From: Sporobolomyces roseus | Lineage: Eukaryota; Basidiomycota; Microbotryomycetes; Sporidiobolales; Sporidiobolaceae | NCBI GenBank assembly: GCA_016617785.1 | Contig: JADILM010000002.1 | Span: 1,178,001 to 1,242,000 of the forward strand | Reading direction: 5' to 3' | Length of the DNA stretch: 64,000 nucleotides | Shown here: piece by piece, positions 1-11,413 of the stretch | Layout of the letters: each line of letters starts with the position of its first letter | How positions within the stretch are numbered: position 1 is the first letter of the stretch | The notes under the pieces: generated by a model | The model's input: the letters and a program-made list of their open reading frames with translations, nothing else | Databases searched by the model: none | Told to the model about the DNA's origin: nothing | Translations under genes and position numbers: made by a program

Positions 1-2082
1 TCTTGTGGTGAGGTAGGTCCAGCTTTGGCAGAGAGTGAAGTCGAAGAAGGGGATTTTGAGGGGTTGACTTTGGAGGGTAGGGATCGGATTTGTCGAGAAG
101 AGGTGGAAGGGGAGATGGCGTCTTGAGCGGGAGGTGGAGGAGCTGAAGTCTTGACGGGTAAAGATTGCGTCCGAGTTTCCGCGACGGGAATCTTCTCCTT
201 CGACTTCGGGGGTTTGATGATCTGTTCCTCCTGCATCTCGACATCCTTCTCAGCTTCAACCTCGATTACGTCGTCCTGACCCTTGCTCTTGCCCTTCGAA
301 GAACTGCTCGATGCGACTGAAGCTTTGCTGGCCTTGCTCTTGCTTTTCGACTTCTTCGCTGGCTTCTTGACCTCGACTTCTTCGTTCGACGAAGGTTGTA
401 GCTCATAAGCGGCGTTGGCAATCATCGCGAGGTCGGTGATCGATTCGTCGGCAGAGAGTTGACCTGTCCGGGGTTGAAGTCGCTCCTCCTTCTTCGGCTC
501 TTCCTGCTGTACTGGCTCTTCGACTCCTTCCTCTTCTCGGACAGGCGAGGTGACTGTTTTCTTCGACTTGCTCTTGCTAGACCCGGAAGATGTCGAGGAA
601 GGTAGAGCTCCTTTCTTGCTGAATTTTGAGGAGGAAGAGGAGGTGGTCGCTGGTGTGGGTGCTGCAGGGAGCTCGACTTCTACCTCTACATCGACGTCTA
701 CATCTGCCTTGCGACTTCGTGAGGTCGACTTGATCATAGGAGGATTAGTCGTTGTTGTCGTTCGAGATCTCGTTGACCTAGTTTTACAAAGCTGATCAGT
801 CGAGTGGACTGATACAGAGACAGAGAGAAAGGTGACGCACTTCTTGAGTGCTTGAGTAGGGACCGCAGAATCCGTTTCGTCTTCTGAAGGTGCTGGAGTC
901 GCTTTCGCTCTACGTGTTTGTCTAGCAGGAGCAGGCGCAGTAGTGACAGTGGAGACGGAAGCAGATCGAGTTGCTCGGGTGCGAGGTTGAGGCTGACGAA
1001 AACACAAGATGATATCAATTGGGCGAACAACGACTCAAGATGGGAATGACTGGGTTTCACTCACTTCGGGCTCATCCTCTTCTTGCGGTGTTTCCTCCTC
1101 CTCTTCCTCTTCCTCCACATCTGCTTCCTCCGGTTCTTCCTCGACCACTTTCGGCACCACTTTCTTCCCTTTCTTGCTTTTCTCTTTCTTCACTGTGGTC
1201 GATGTTGAAGCCGAGGATGCTGTCGACGCTTTGCCTCGTTTCGATTTGGATGATGCAGATTTCGATGATCCAGGTAGAGGAGCGAGGAAGAATGGACAAC
1301 CTTCACCGATCTTGCGATTGTGACATTCGCTGTTTCTCGAAAAAGGATGGTGAGCCTTCGTTCGAATCCGGAATGAAGCAAGATCTGGCTCACATCGGAT
1401 CGTCGCCTTCTTCCCATCCCGAGACAGAGCGAATACAATAGGGACAGTGTGTCAGGTCCGCAAGGTCTGTCGTAGTCCCAGGTCGAAAGTACCATCCAGC
1501 AGAAGCGAGCTATTCCATTCAAGCAGTCAGCGATCTTTCCACGGTACATTTCGATGAGGACATGAGAAGATCGTGACGTACTTCTTCCGGAGTTGGTACT
1601 CCCTTCTCTCCATGATGAGGCCAACCAAGTGCGAAAGTTCCCTTTCTCGCACGCTGCATGAATTCTGCCTTCGGGTGCATCTTGCCATCTTCTCCCCAGC
1701 AAGCTTCCCATTCCGTCTCGGCATCTTTCCCATCGAGTCCACCCGTCTTCTCCCAACTAGCTTCTTGAATGATCGCCCAAGGACATTCCAATTCCGCTTC
1801 CTCTGCTGCGGCCAAATGACGCGCCAACGGGTCTTCCCCTTCTTCCCATACTCCCACTACCACTTCACATGCGAAACAGGTCGTCACTGTCGCATCATCG
1901 GGAGTTGGAGTCGAGTAGAAACCTGCTTGAGCGAGATGATCGGGATGAATTGAGGAAGTTTTCGAAGCTGCTACAGTGAGCGGAAAGGGCCAGTTCTGTG
2001 ACCGTAGTGCTCCTTTGCGAGTCTTGTGGAAGGTGGAACGGCGTGAGGGCTGGAGATGGAGGGAATCATAGGAAGGAGGCAT
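1..2082 (-). CDS. bir1: Bir1/survivin-like protein with two BIR domains (C-terminus beyond window)
   Basis: By homology this is the fungal survivin orthologue, the chromosomal passenger subunit that brings Aurora kinase and INCENP to centromeres and the spindle midzone. The first BIR domain lies near residues 15-105. It has the AGFY turn, a CFAC zinc pair, and the downstream His and Cys (LARHLAAAEEAELECPW). A second BIR follows with the AGWYFRP turn, a CPYC pair and GWEEGDDP, and an intron then separates its last His/Cys part. After the BIR pair the protein is a long Ser/Lys/Glu-rich tail with KSKSK runs, as in S. pombe Bir1 and unlike short animal survivins. The start at 2082 sits just before the first BIR. 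Several short introns interrupt the tail. The gene runs off the left edge, so the C-terminus is missing. Family identity is well supported; exact introns in the tail are not. Confidence 0.85.
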
Positions 2083-2832
2083 TGTTTGGATGGACTGAAA
2101 GAGGGCGAGGAGGGTAGGAGAGAGTCGAGTCGCGCTTTGAGTAGTCTTGTAGGTCTCTCAAAACACTACTGAAGAGTATGTGCGCGCTCTTGAGTGGTTG
2201 TGAAGGGGAAAAGGGAAACGAGTGTTGAGCGATAACTTTCTTGCCGTCCCAGTTCGACTTGTGAGAGTGCAGGAGGTGTCTGAGGTAGCTATCTTGCTGT
2301 CACTCTTGATCTGAACGGTTGTTAGCGCTTGATTCGATGTTGAAGGTGGTTGGTCGGAAATCAAGCACTTGATTTCGTAAGAAACCTTTGGCAACTTTCC
2401 GCACAAGTCTCCTCCGATTTGAGGAGGATTCGTTTTGTGAATATGTCGCCCCCTTTCGAAATGCTGCAAGTTCAGGTCTAATAAAGTACAAACAGACATT
2501 TTTCGAATTTCGCGGAAGTTGCGAAATATCGAGGAACAGCGCTCAGCTTCGTCTCGTTGTCGCCGTTCGAGAGTGCACAGGTACACTTCGTCGTGTTATG
2601 AAGGTCAAGTGTCGGAGAGAGCCTAGCGAGGGTTCTCGAAGTGTCAATCAGCGTTCGCCTCTTGCAAGATGCTTCCCTTCCGAGCGAGACTAAACACCGA
2701 CCCGCGAGCGGAACTCTCCAAACCAGAACATCAGAGATATCTGAGAACAACATAAGAAGAGATACAAATAGGAGAGGGTGAGCAGCAACTGCTTCGTCTA
2801 CAATTTCGAAAACCGTCCAAACTTCTCGCAAT
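2083..2832. other. Intergenic: Bir1 upstream region and MARVEL-gene 3' region
   Basis: This stretch separates the start of the Bir1 gene from the stop of the upstream MARVEL-like gene on the same strand. Short open frames exist on both strands, but none has a recognisable domain or splice structure. It probably holds the Bir1 promoter and the MARVEL-gene 3' untranslated region. Confidence 0.5.
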
Positions 2833-3693
2833 CTAATCCTTCAAAATGGGAACAGGTGGTGCAAGAGGGATGCTGCTCCCTCCCTTCTCGACATTGGTGA
2901 TTCCTCCGTTATCGACAGCATTGGGGTCGAGAGGAGCGTTCGAATCCATCGGAACGAGTTCGTCTTTCTTCGCTTGTCTGCCCTCATAGTCGAACATGCC
3001 GTGAACGAGAGTGACGACGAAGAGGATCGTCAACAGTATGAAGCTGTATAAGAGCACGTCAGTGTAATTGGAGGGATTGCAAGAGGAGAAAAGGCGGAAG
3101 CGAACCTGATCCAAGCCCAACTTAGAGCCGAACGACCGAGTGAACAGTAGGAGAGGAAGTTGCAGTAGTTGTTCCACGAGAGCTCGCTACGATACTCCGA
3201 ACTGAACTTTGACGCTGCAGACAGGAATAGTCCCCAAAAGATGAAAACGATCTTGAGGGAACGAAAGTCAGCGAGCGGAACTCAAGGTCGTTGGCTTGAC
3301 TCACGATACACTCAGCGATAGTCACTCCTGCAAAATCCTTCCTGCGCTTCCCAGCCCCGAGGAACATTCTGTACAGATCCAGGCGTTCAGTTTTGTCTCT
3401 CGAACGAACAGTTTGCGGCTCGAAAGCTTGAAAACTCACAAGAGAGGTAGAACTAGCATTGACATGGCACCAGCTACGAGTATGATGACATTTCCGTTGT
3501 AGTAGCTAGAGGTACGAGCAAGTTGAGATGCTGTCAGCAGACGATTCGGTCTGTTCGAAAGGATGCAGTGCGAAGGAACTGACCCGTTTAAAGTACTTTC
3601 CGTCTTGGCCAGGAATACAGCTGCTAAGATCCAGGTGACCGTAACACTGATGATGGTCAGAAGGTAGGTAAAGAGTCGGATAATCTCCATCAT
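2833..3693 (-). CDS. Four-helix MARVEL-like integral membrane protein
   Basis: Five exons give a protein of about 190 residues with four hydrophobic helices. Helix 1 is near residues 5-30 (TYLLTIISVTVTWILAAVF), helix 2 follows a short loop with YYNGNVIILVAGAMSMLVL, helix 3 carries IVFIFWGLFLSAA, and helix 4 carries FILLTILFVVTLVHGMF. The tail is short, acidic and proline-rich. This is the layout of fungal MARVEL-domain proteins (Nce102/Fhn1 type), which sit in plasma-membrane or vesicle domains. The start is the first of two consecutive ATGs at 3693, directly before helix 1. An upstream in-frame extension is possible but not needed. Introns have GTCAGT, GTGAGT and similar donors, and CTGAC branch sites are visible. 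The MARVEL assignment rests on topology and the conserved style of helix 3, so the specific function is unknown. Confidence 0.6.
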
Positions 3694-4260
3694 CTTGACT
3701 GAGTGAGAATCGAGAGGAAGTCTTTTCGAGAGAAGTGAATGAAGGAAAGAGAGCGAGAGGAGCCGAAACGCCTTCAGCCATCTCGTGCAAGGTCGGAAGT
3801 ATAGCGAGTCTCCCGATAGTGATTGAGAGAAGTCTCTGAGAATCTCTTCGGCTGCTCCAGGAGAGCGAAGTTCTGTTACCGGAAGCTTGTCGAGTAGACC
3901 AACGCGCGCGCGAATGACTTTTCTGTACTCGTGCGGCGTTGAGGAGGATACTGGAGAAGAGTCACCCGTGTACTGGATGCAGTCCTGCGAGAAAACAATT
4001 GAGCTTGAAATTTTGCGAAATCTTGAAGTGACCCTTGCTGACTCTCGAAGACAGATACTGGCAGGCGAAGGAAGTAGCATGATGTGAGGTAAGAGGATGT
4101 GTGCTTTGCAAGCGTGCTAGTTTTATGACAATGCGGAGTGTGTAAAAGGTGACAAAGATTCTAATAACCGACAAATTCCCAACGGAGACTGTAATGGAGA
4201 CAAACGAAACAGATCTACTGAAGACAGAACAAAGGAAGAAGAGAGGGAAGAGAGACTAGC
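3694..4260. other. Intergenic: MARVEL-gene upstream region and transporter 3' region
   Basis: Upstream of the MARVEL-like gene and downstream of the sugar transporter. A short hydrophilic open frame continues upstream of the MARVEL start, but it has no recognised domain and is probably 5' untranslated sequence. No other gene is seen. Confidence 0.45.
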
Positions 4261-5977
4261 TTATGCGATGTGGGTAGTCTCGATCTTGTCCTCCTCGACG
4301 TACTTCTCGTCGGTAGAGTCGGCTCGGTCGAGGGAGGAAGCAACAACGGGAGCTGAGATAGCAGCGTCGGCGACCTTCTTGGCCATTCGTCGTTCGTAGA
4401 TGATCATGGCGTAACCGTAAAGGGCGGTGAGGAAGAATCCGATGAAAGGAATGAAGTAGGATCGGTGAGCACCCATCTTGTCAGAAACGGCACCTTGCAT
4501 AGGAGGGAAAGCAGCTGTAGATGAGAAAAGAGTTGGAGTCAGTAAAGCGAGAGGAAAGCGATCGAGAGAAATGGACTAACCTCCTCCTCCGACACCCATG
4601 CAGAGAAGTCCGGCTCCTCGCTTGGAGAGCTTGCCGAGGTTACCAGTGGCGAGGGAGAAGATGGTAGGGTAGATGGCCGATTCGAAGAAGAAGACGACGA
4701 AGAGGCATCCCATACCGACAGTTCCGGGGTTGGTGAACGAGGCAGTGAGGGAGAAGATGGCACACATGGTAGCCCAGATGGAGAGGACGAGGGCGGGAGT
4801 GAGGATGCGAAGGAAAGGAATGGATGCGAAACGAGCGACCCTGTGAGATTGGAAGAGCGCAAGTCAGTCACTGCACGATTAGACGAAGCTGGAAAGTGAG
4901 AGAAAACGAACATGAAGGTGATTTGCATGTAAGAAAGCATTTGCGAGGCCTCGGAAGCGGTGCGTCCAGCGTGGTCGGTAAGGTAGTTGACGAGGAAGGT
5001 AGCGCACGAGACTTGAGCTCCGACGTAAGAGAATTGGGCGAGGAAACCGAAGACGGTGTGCTTGCGCTTGTAGAGAGGACGTTCGTCGACGATACCGAAA
5101 GATTCTTGCGATTCGGCGACCATTTCCTCAGAGATCTCGGGAAGAGTCGCAAAGAAGAACAGTACGATGATCGCAGCACCGAGACAGGCTACGGCGAGGT
5201 AGGTGTATTGAAGTCCGCCGAGGGAATCCTCTTGACCAGCACCGTAGAAGGCCTTCGAAGCGACTAAATTTTGAAAAACAGTCAGTAAAGGTCGTTCTCG
5301 ATAAGCTCGACAGTGGAGGACTCACTGAGAGGACCGATGAAAGCAGCAAGACCGTTGGCGGATTGAGCGATATTGAGGCGGAAGGCGGCGTGCTTAGCAT
5401 CTCCGAGAACGGTAATGTAAGAGTTGGCCATGGTTTCGAGGGTGGCGAGACCGCAAGCGATGATGAAGGCGGAGAGGGGGAATCCGAAGTACTTCCTGTA
5501 GTGGGAAGTAGGCCAGAAGGCGAGGGCACCACAGCAGTAGAGGGTCAATCCGAGGTAGATACCCTTCTTGTAACCGAATTTCGAGGCGAAGACAGCGGCG
5601 ACAGGCGAGAAGACGATGTAGGCACCGAAGTAAGCGACTTGGCTGTAAGTGAGCGACGAAAGAAGCCGTCAGTAAAAGTAACGAAGTGCGCAGGAAAAAG
5701 AGAAGGATGTGCTCACATCATGGTAGATTGGAGATGCGAGATCTGGAAAGTGGTTTGAACCTTCTTGTTGAGGACATCGACGAGACCGTACGAGAAACCC
5801 CAAAGGAAGAAGCTGTGAGAAGAAGCTAGTTAGCTTCCGAAGATTTCGCATCCGAAAATCGAAACATCGAAAAATAACGTACAGAGAGGTAACGAGCGAG
5901 AAAGCAAAGAGGAATTGCTTGCGAGAGAGGTTTGAGGTAGTGGTGTAAGCGCCTACGGGAGCAGCACCGCCAGCCAT
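4261..5977 (-). CDS. MFS sugar transporter of the FucP (L-fucose/glucose-galactose permease) family
   Basis: A 12-helix major facilitator built from about seven exons, roughly 480 residues. Helix 1 carries FFLWGFSYGLVDVLNKKVQ, the hallmark of the FucP branch of proton/sugar symporters. Further helices are clear, for example QVAYFGAYIVFSPVAAV, LGLTLYCCGALAFWP and the second-half region from VARFASIPFLRILTPALVLS to SDKMGAHRSYFIPFIGFFL. Both termini are predicted to be cytoplasmic; the tail is Ala/Asp/Glu-rich and ends THIA. The predicted role is uptake of a hexose or deoxyhexose across the plasma membrane; the substrate cannot be read from sequence. The ATG at 5977 lies 15 residues before the Ser/Arg/Lys stretch leading into helix 1. 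The 5' flank is an unusually long, strongly pyrimidine-rich stretch on the coding strand. Confidence 0.85.
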
Positions 5978-7521
5978 TGTTATGAGTTGAAAGAGGTGAA
6001 GAGGTGAGGAGAGTGAGGAGGCGAAAACGCGAGAGAGAGAGAGAGGAGTGAAAGTGAGAGAGGGTGAGAGAGAAGGTGAGAAGGTGAGAGAGTAGGAGAG
6101 AGAGCTGATGAAGAAAAGGAAGAGAGAAGAGAAGGAGAATCGAAGTTTTATAGTCGCAAAACGAGAAGGAGCTCGAATCGGTGCCCCCCGTTTCTCCCCA
6201 ACGCAAATAGGCTGGGGCAGAACGAGGGGCATCGATAGACCCTGTTGAGAAGAGGCTGGATCGGTGGAAAAAAGAGTCGCCCCCGGACTAGCGTTAATTT
6301 TGCGAATTCAAGGGGGAAGCATCGGAAATCAGATTTCTCACCCGAGTCTGCCTTCGAATGTCGTTTCATCGATCTGGATGAGCTTGCCGGTGGTCGACTC
6401 GGTTCGAGCTCTTTGAATCCGTCAACTTGCAGGACTTCGGTTGAACTTGGCTCAAGGGTCGCATCAGCTAAAAACGACATCACCGTATCAGCTGTCCTCT
6501 GTCACCTGAGCTTGCGCTAGCATTTGAGAGTCGCGACGGTTGGAGTTTGACGTCGTCGAAGACCAATTGTGGCACCCACGCTTCGAAACGGGAACCTTAT
6601 CAAGTCAAACTCGAAAGTGCCGTAACGTGCGAAGCGCGGCTCAGCTCAAATTCTTCGTTGTGCCTGCTTCTCGCCCGCTCTCACCCAAAAATCAGAAAAG
6701 ATCTCGAAGGAAATCGGAAGATGAGAAAATTTGTCCACGCACGCGAGCAGAGAGGATGGGATTTCCCGCTGTGAAAGATCAGAGACCGAAATTTGACTGC
6801 CCATCGATGAGAATCCTTCGAAACTTTCGCCCAAGGAGATCTTCGGAAAAAAGAGATTTCGCTTGACCAATTGATCGAGAGAGCTTGGATATGGGAGTCG
6901 AGTCCGTTCGACGAGATGAGGCGAAAGTCGGATCGATGGGGGGAGAATGCAGTCCAACTTCGTAACTCTGGGGAAAGATCTGGGGTGAGCGTAGTATCGA
7001 AATCGATGGACTGCTGTTTGGGGGAGAAGCGAGCGGAGGGATGTGGAGGATTGATCGGTGGACGGATTCGTTGGAAATCTTGCGAAGGTGAAATTGTTTC
7101 GATGAAGAAAACGAACGAAGCAGCAGGAGAGAAGCGTCTTGAGAGTGGAGTGTAGGAGAGAGAGCAGTTCGTAGAGTGTAGTGTGGACAGTAAGCGAGCT
7201 GGATGAACAATACTGCAGCGGCCCGAAATCCACCGACGTTTTTCGAGAAGCTGCTTATGAAGCATGTTGATAAGCAAGCAGCTTTGTCGACCGACGAGGA
7301 GCGAGCCGGAACGACGACGAGACCGAGACAAGCTACCTATCGCTTCAATAGGCTGCAGGACGGCGATGGAGAGACCGGCCAAAAAAAAGGTTGGAGAAGG
7401 TATTAACCCGACCTCTCTTGCCTCGTCTTAAACCTGCTATCGAAGGCACACAGACTGAACATGTGTCAATAGACCGTCTGACATTGGATCTGATAAGAGA
7501 ACTGTTTCTGAGAGAACCCCT
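5978..7521. promoter_or_regulatory. Long intergenic region with GA/CT-rich tract, probable transporter promoter
   Basis: This 1.5 kb region begins with about 150 bp (5983-6140) that is almost all purine on the plus strand, so pyrimidine on the transporter's coding strand, with GAGA runs. A short CTGGGG (6212-6217) and a C-run at 6184-6189 resemble the GC-rich boxes bound by Mig1/CreA-type glucose repressors, which would suit a sugar transporter, but such short matches occur by chance. Overlapping open frames between 6646 and 7382 on both strands show no domain and no splice structure. I see no gene here. Confidence 0.35.
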
Positions 7522-8649
7522 TCAAAGGTTCAGCAGAGGCGGAGCTTCTGTTACCGTCCCAACTTTTCCCTTTTTCTTCTTCTTCTTCTTCGGTCCAGCA
7601 CCATTCACGTCTCCATTCCCGCTCGGTGCACTCTTATCACTCGGGCTCTGCCCTATCTCGATATCCTGACTCTCCCCTTGTTCCAGAGTCTCTCCCTCGT
7701 TCTCTTCTCCATCTTCGTCTCTACTCCGTTTCGCTCGTTTCCGTTCAACCTCCTCCTCTTGTCGACTCTCCGCCTGTAACTTCTCCTTGACCTCTTGTTC
7801 TCGTTCTTGTTTACGAAGTTTCTTGCGTTGATTCTTCGAAAGAGCGGCGGGAGGTGGAGCTGACGAAGGAGTATCTTTGGGATAGAACGAGACAGGCGCA
7901 ATGGTACGACTCGAAGTTGCTGAATTTGAAGTTTCGGGTGCTGTTGTCGCGGGTTTGAAGGAAGATGGAGAAGGTTTCGAGGGAGAGGGTTTTGAGGGAG
8001 TAGCGTCGTTGAAGAGGGGAGTCTCGGGTTTCTTGGGAGGAGTCGCTGCTGGCTTCTTCGAGTTTGTGACGAATGGATTGTTGCAAGCGTTCTTGACTGG
8101 AACTGCAGTGGTACCGTTCGATTTCCCTTTCCCCTTTGCGATCACTCGAGACCGACTGTCCTCCTCATCTTCTGATTCACTCGCTTCTCGATCCGCTCCA
8201 TCTTTATTCTCGACTGCCGATGTGACTGTTGACCCTTCATCTCCCATTGACTTTCGACCTTTCCCTAATAACCTTTCTTTCAACTTGCGATCTTCTGCTT
8301 GTTGTTTGTGGATTAAAGCAGGTTGCGCTCCGAGACCCATTCTACAACATTCTGAGGGTCAATACGCATCTTCCCAGGGCTCTCGTAGCGTGTTCATGAC
8401 TCACCTTGGTGGACGGGCCTTGTCCTTCAAAGTTTGAACTGATGAACTCCCACTCGCTCCTCCAGCGAATTCGTTCGCGTTACTTGTGCTTCCACCAAAG
8501 TCTTGAGGAATCCAACTACTGACTAGCTCCCTCGCTGCGTTTACTGATTGATCTAGAGAAGCTTGAAATGCTTGAGGATCAAATTCTGGTGAAGGAGAAC
8601 GACTATCCCGCTGTTGCTTCTCGAGCTCCTTCGTTGGTTTGTTGACCAT
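7522..8649 (-). CDS. Small basic, disordered protein with RPPRMGLGA motif (possible DUF3245 family)
   Basis: Two exons give about 350 residues. Exon 1 (8649 to about 8404) ends in KARPP and exon 2 begins R-MGLGAQ; together they make an RPPRMGLGA motif preceded by SSWIPQ. An SSW..P segment followed by an R-x-GLGA motif is what I remember of the uncharacterised fungal DUF3245 family, so that assignment is tentative. The rest is charged and disordered: a Ser/Pro/Thr stretch, then KNQRKKLRKQEREQEVKEKL, predicted to be helical, and a seven-lysine nuclear-localisation-like cluster near the C-terminus. Nuclear or nucleolar location is inferred from composition only. The start codon is 136 bp from the divergent acyltransferase start, so the two may share a promoter. 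Confidence 0.55.
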
Positions 8650-8785
8650 CTGGACTACCGCTAGAGCTTGTTAAGGAGGTCAAGCTGTTCTAATGGTGAT
8701 GTGTACGAGTTCAAAGGTTTCTCATCATTTTCGCTTGTTTACTTTCTCCCACCTCGTCAACAAGCGTTCGATTGTATAGTACAGA

Positions 8786-10725
8786 ATGGTTCAATTCCTG
8801 ATGGAAGGACCTTCGCTCCCTCCGCTAGCCATGTAAGCCTCGTTACTCTCATTCGGTGCCGTCATAGACTTTTCTCTCAATTCCTCGTTTCGGCGATCGT
8901 ATAACTCACATCCCTTCGTTCGAATGCGACAGGTTTGGTTTCTTCCTACCACTGTCCCTACAATGTCTGCTCCTTCAACCGACTTTCAATCCTACTCTCT
9001 CCCGACTGGGTCGACTCGCTTTCTTGCCCTTTTCGGTCTGGTATGGAGCAACTGCGCCTTGGAAGTACGCTATCGAACCTCGGAATCAAGCTATAGGAGG
9101 TGAGTGATCACTATGACTCTTCTAAGGAGTTGAGACTGACGTTTCGCGAAATGTTCAGTTAACTTTATTTTCGGAATCATGGGTGGATACGCCGTTTGGA
9201 AAGCGCTCGAATGGGGTCTAGCGGAAGACTTGACACCTTACGCTTTTGTCGGGTTTGACGAGAAGGGGAAAACGGAGGAAGAGAAGCCGGATAAAGGAGG
9301 GAAAGCGAACGAAGTGATGAAGAATGGAAACTTTACGGAGGAGAAGGACCGTTCGAAAGATCAGAAGAAGAAGGACGCCCACAAGAAACATCTCGAGTTG
9401 CGCAAGGTCTACCTCGAAGGGATCCGACGGGAACAAGCAGAGAAGGAGAACGTTTGGCAAGTCGTGAAATCGACTCTACACCTCGTCTACTCGATGCGAG
9501 GGAACGGTTACGAATTCGGAGCAACCACGACTCGACCATTTCCTCAAGAGCCCCAAGCGTTCTTCCGTCGTCTACTTCTCGAGATCGGATGGTCGCATCC
9601 TCTCCTGGTTCTCTGCTCGGCGACTCTCCTCGAACCTCCTCAATCGCGTGACAGCTACGTGTAAGCTTCTCTCAGTCCTTCTATTCCAGGAAGGACCTCC
9701 GTTGACTCGTCTCGTTCGCAGTGCCGCTGTCCTCCCCGGTCTCTCGGTCGCGAGAACTCATTTGATCGGAGAAATCGCGACGGGAGCAGCACTCGGCATT
9801 GCTGTCTTCGCCGCTCTCACCCTCGGGTTCTCTATGGCTACTTTGGGCGTCTTTGCACCGAATGTCGTCTTCCGCCATCTACTTCCTGATTCCCTCAAGC
9901 CTCCTCCGTTCGATTCGAGAGAATACCCTCCTCTGTTCAATCTCGCCAGACCTCCTCACTCAGTCGCTAGATTCTGGAGTCAACAATGGCATAGGTGAGC
10001 CCACTCTCGATTATCTATTCCACATTGCGAGAACTGACTCTTCGCCTTTCGAAACAGTTTCTTCAGCCGTAATTCTCCGTTACTCCAGCTTCTTGTCGAA
10101 TGCCTACTGATCTGTTTCGTGACTTTCCGCAGAGCCTTTCCACTTCCTCGCTTTCGATCCCGCAAAGCGATTGTTCGGCAAGACTTTGGGAAGAGTGATT
10201 GGAGTTCTTGGTGTATTCGCTCTGAGTTCGTGGATCCATGAATACGGTACGTTCACCTCCTCTCCTCGCTCAGGGTCACTTGCTGATCAGTGATCCGAAT
10301 CGTAGGACTCGCTACCGCTATTTCTACTCTCCCTGCTCCTCTCAAGCCTTACTCGTTCCTCCTCAAGTGGGGAGGTAGCATCTACTTCATGTCGCAAGGA
10401 GTCGCCATCGTGCTCGAGGGACTGTTCACGACTCTCACAGGACGGAAAGTGAGAGGTCCTTTGGGGTTCTTGTGGTCGGCTCTTGTGATCGCTTGTTTGG
10501 GAGGAACGCTTTACAAAGCTTGGTCAGTCTCTTCTCTCTCTACTTCGGACCGCTCGAGCTGATTTGCCTGAGCGACAACGACGCAGGACGACTCAAGGTT
10601 TACTGAGGGAGGTTCCTCCAGTTCGATACTGGAATTGGCAACGATTCGTTCTCCCGATGGCTTGCTTACAGCCACCGCCGTTGTGGATGAGTAGTTACCC
10701 CTCCTCTTATGATCGACCTCTATAA
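8786..10725 (+). CDS. MBOAT/wax-synthase-like membrane O-acyltransferase
   Basis: A polytopic protein of about 500 residues assembled from at least seven exons. Exon 1 (MVQFLMEGPSLPPLA) joins FGFFLPLSLQCLLLQP, giving a hydrophobic N-terminus. Later landmarks are VNFIFGIMGGYAVWKALEWGL, AAVLPGLSVARTHLIGEIA, FWSQQWH, FHFLAFDP and SSWIHEYG. The FW..xWH and S.WIHE.G motifs, with the buried catalytic-type His, are those of the wax synthase branch of membrane-bound O-acyltransferases. Such enzymes esterify alcohols, sterols or secondary metabolites with acyl-CoA in the ER. A charged insert of about 80 residues (KGKTEEEKPDKGGKANEV and following) lies on a loop after the second helix. The start at 8786 is chosen because its exon splices in frame to the conserved helix. 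The reading between FWSQQWH and FHFLAFDP is the least certain part. Substrate unknown. Confidence 0.65.
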
Positions 10726-11060
10726 CCTATCTACTCGCATCAGTATCCGAAACTTTAGCATAGAAATAATTCTTCGTCGTTTGCATTGGAAATCGCATCT
10801 CTTGTATCGAAAATCGCTATCACCCATTCCGTCTATATGTCTGTCGCTCTCTCGTACATTAAAACAGCGCTGTAGAACTTGTAACAGGCTCCGTTGGGTT
10901 GAGAAAAGATGTCTTGCGAGATTTCGAGAAGTGGACTTTGCTTTTCGCTTCGAGTGCGAGTCTGACTTTCGAGAGACCAATCGAGTTTTCTCATCGAGCA
11001 GTCAGCGGTCGAAGGGTGTTGCTCTGAGACTCTACTCTTTTCACAACTTGGGACTTTGAA
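10726..11060. other. Intergenic; the right part (from about 10985) is a diverged match to 46583-46660
   Basis: Downstream of the acyltransferase gene. No gene is seen. From about 10985 the sequence aligns, at clearly lower identity than the adjoining block, with the reverse complement of 46583-46660, for example around a shared CAGCGGTCGAAGGGTGTTGC. It therefore belongs to the older duplicated segment carrying the two MYND genes. Confidence 0.5.
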
Positions 11061-11413
11061 GCGAGTTTCCCTTTCATCCCTCGACTCTTCACCTCTTCTC
11101 ATCCAACTCGACTCGAACTGTCTCAAGAGACTCTCAAAAACTCTCATCAATCCTTCTGTGAGCTTCCCGAGTCCTCCCACGGCTCTCTGACGCTATTTCT
11201 CGCTCAGATCCCTTTCATCTTACTTTGCCTCTCACTCTTCACACTCGATCTCTATAGACTTGAACACGCTCTCGAACTAGCTGAACTCAATATCTTCACC
11301 ATCTTGAGCAGTTACAAGATCGCTCGACACGTCTATCGATCAAGATGAAGGGTTCGAAATCAATCACCATCTCGACTCTCTCTCCTCAGTATCGCTCAAG
11401 TGAAGGACGTCGA
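11061..11413 (+). repeat. 353-bp inverted repeat, copy A (partner 46230-46582)
   Basis: Reading this stretch against the reverse complement of 46230-46582, I found no mismatch and no indel over 353 bp. The block ends abruptly on both sides: similarity drops to roughly 80 percent upstream and much lower in the coding sequence downstream. It holds the upstream region, the presumed 5' untranslated region and the first 23 codons of the MYND gene starting at 11345. A perfect block inside an otherwise diverged duplicate is typical of recent gene conversion. Confidence 0.9.

Noticed and set aside
1072..1441. Several frames on both strands within the Bir1 tail
   Set aside because: The region is a Ser/Glu/Lys-rich part of Bir1 with introns; the other frames are shadows of its repetitive codons.
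6646..7382. Overlapping minus-strand frames of 140-230 codons
   Set aside because: Three frames are open over the same stretch, none with a domain, hydrophobic pattern or splice sites; chance openness is more likely.
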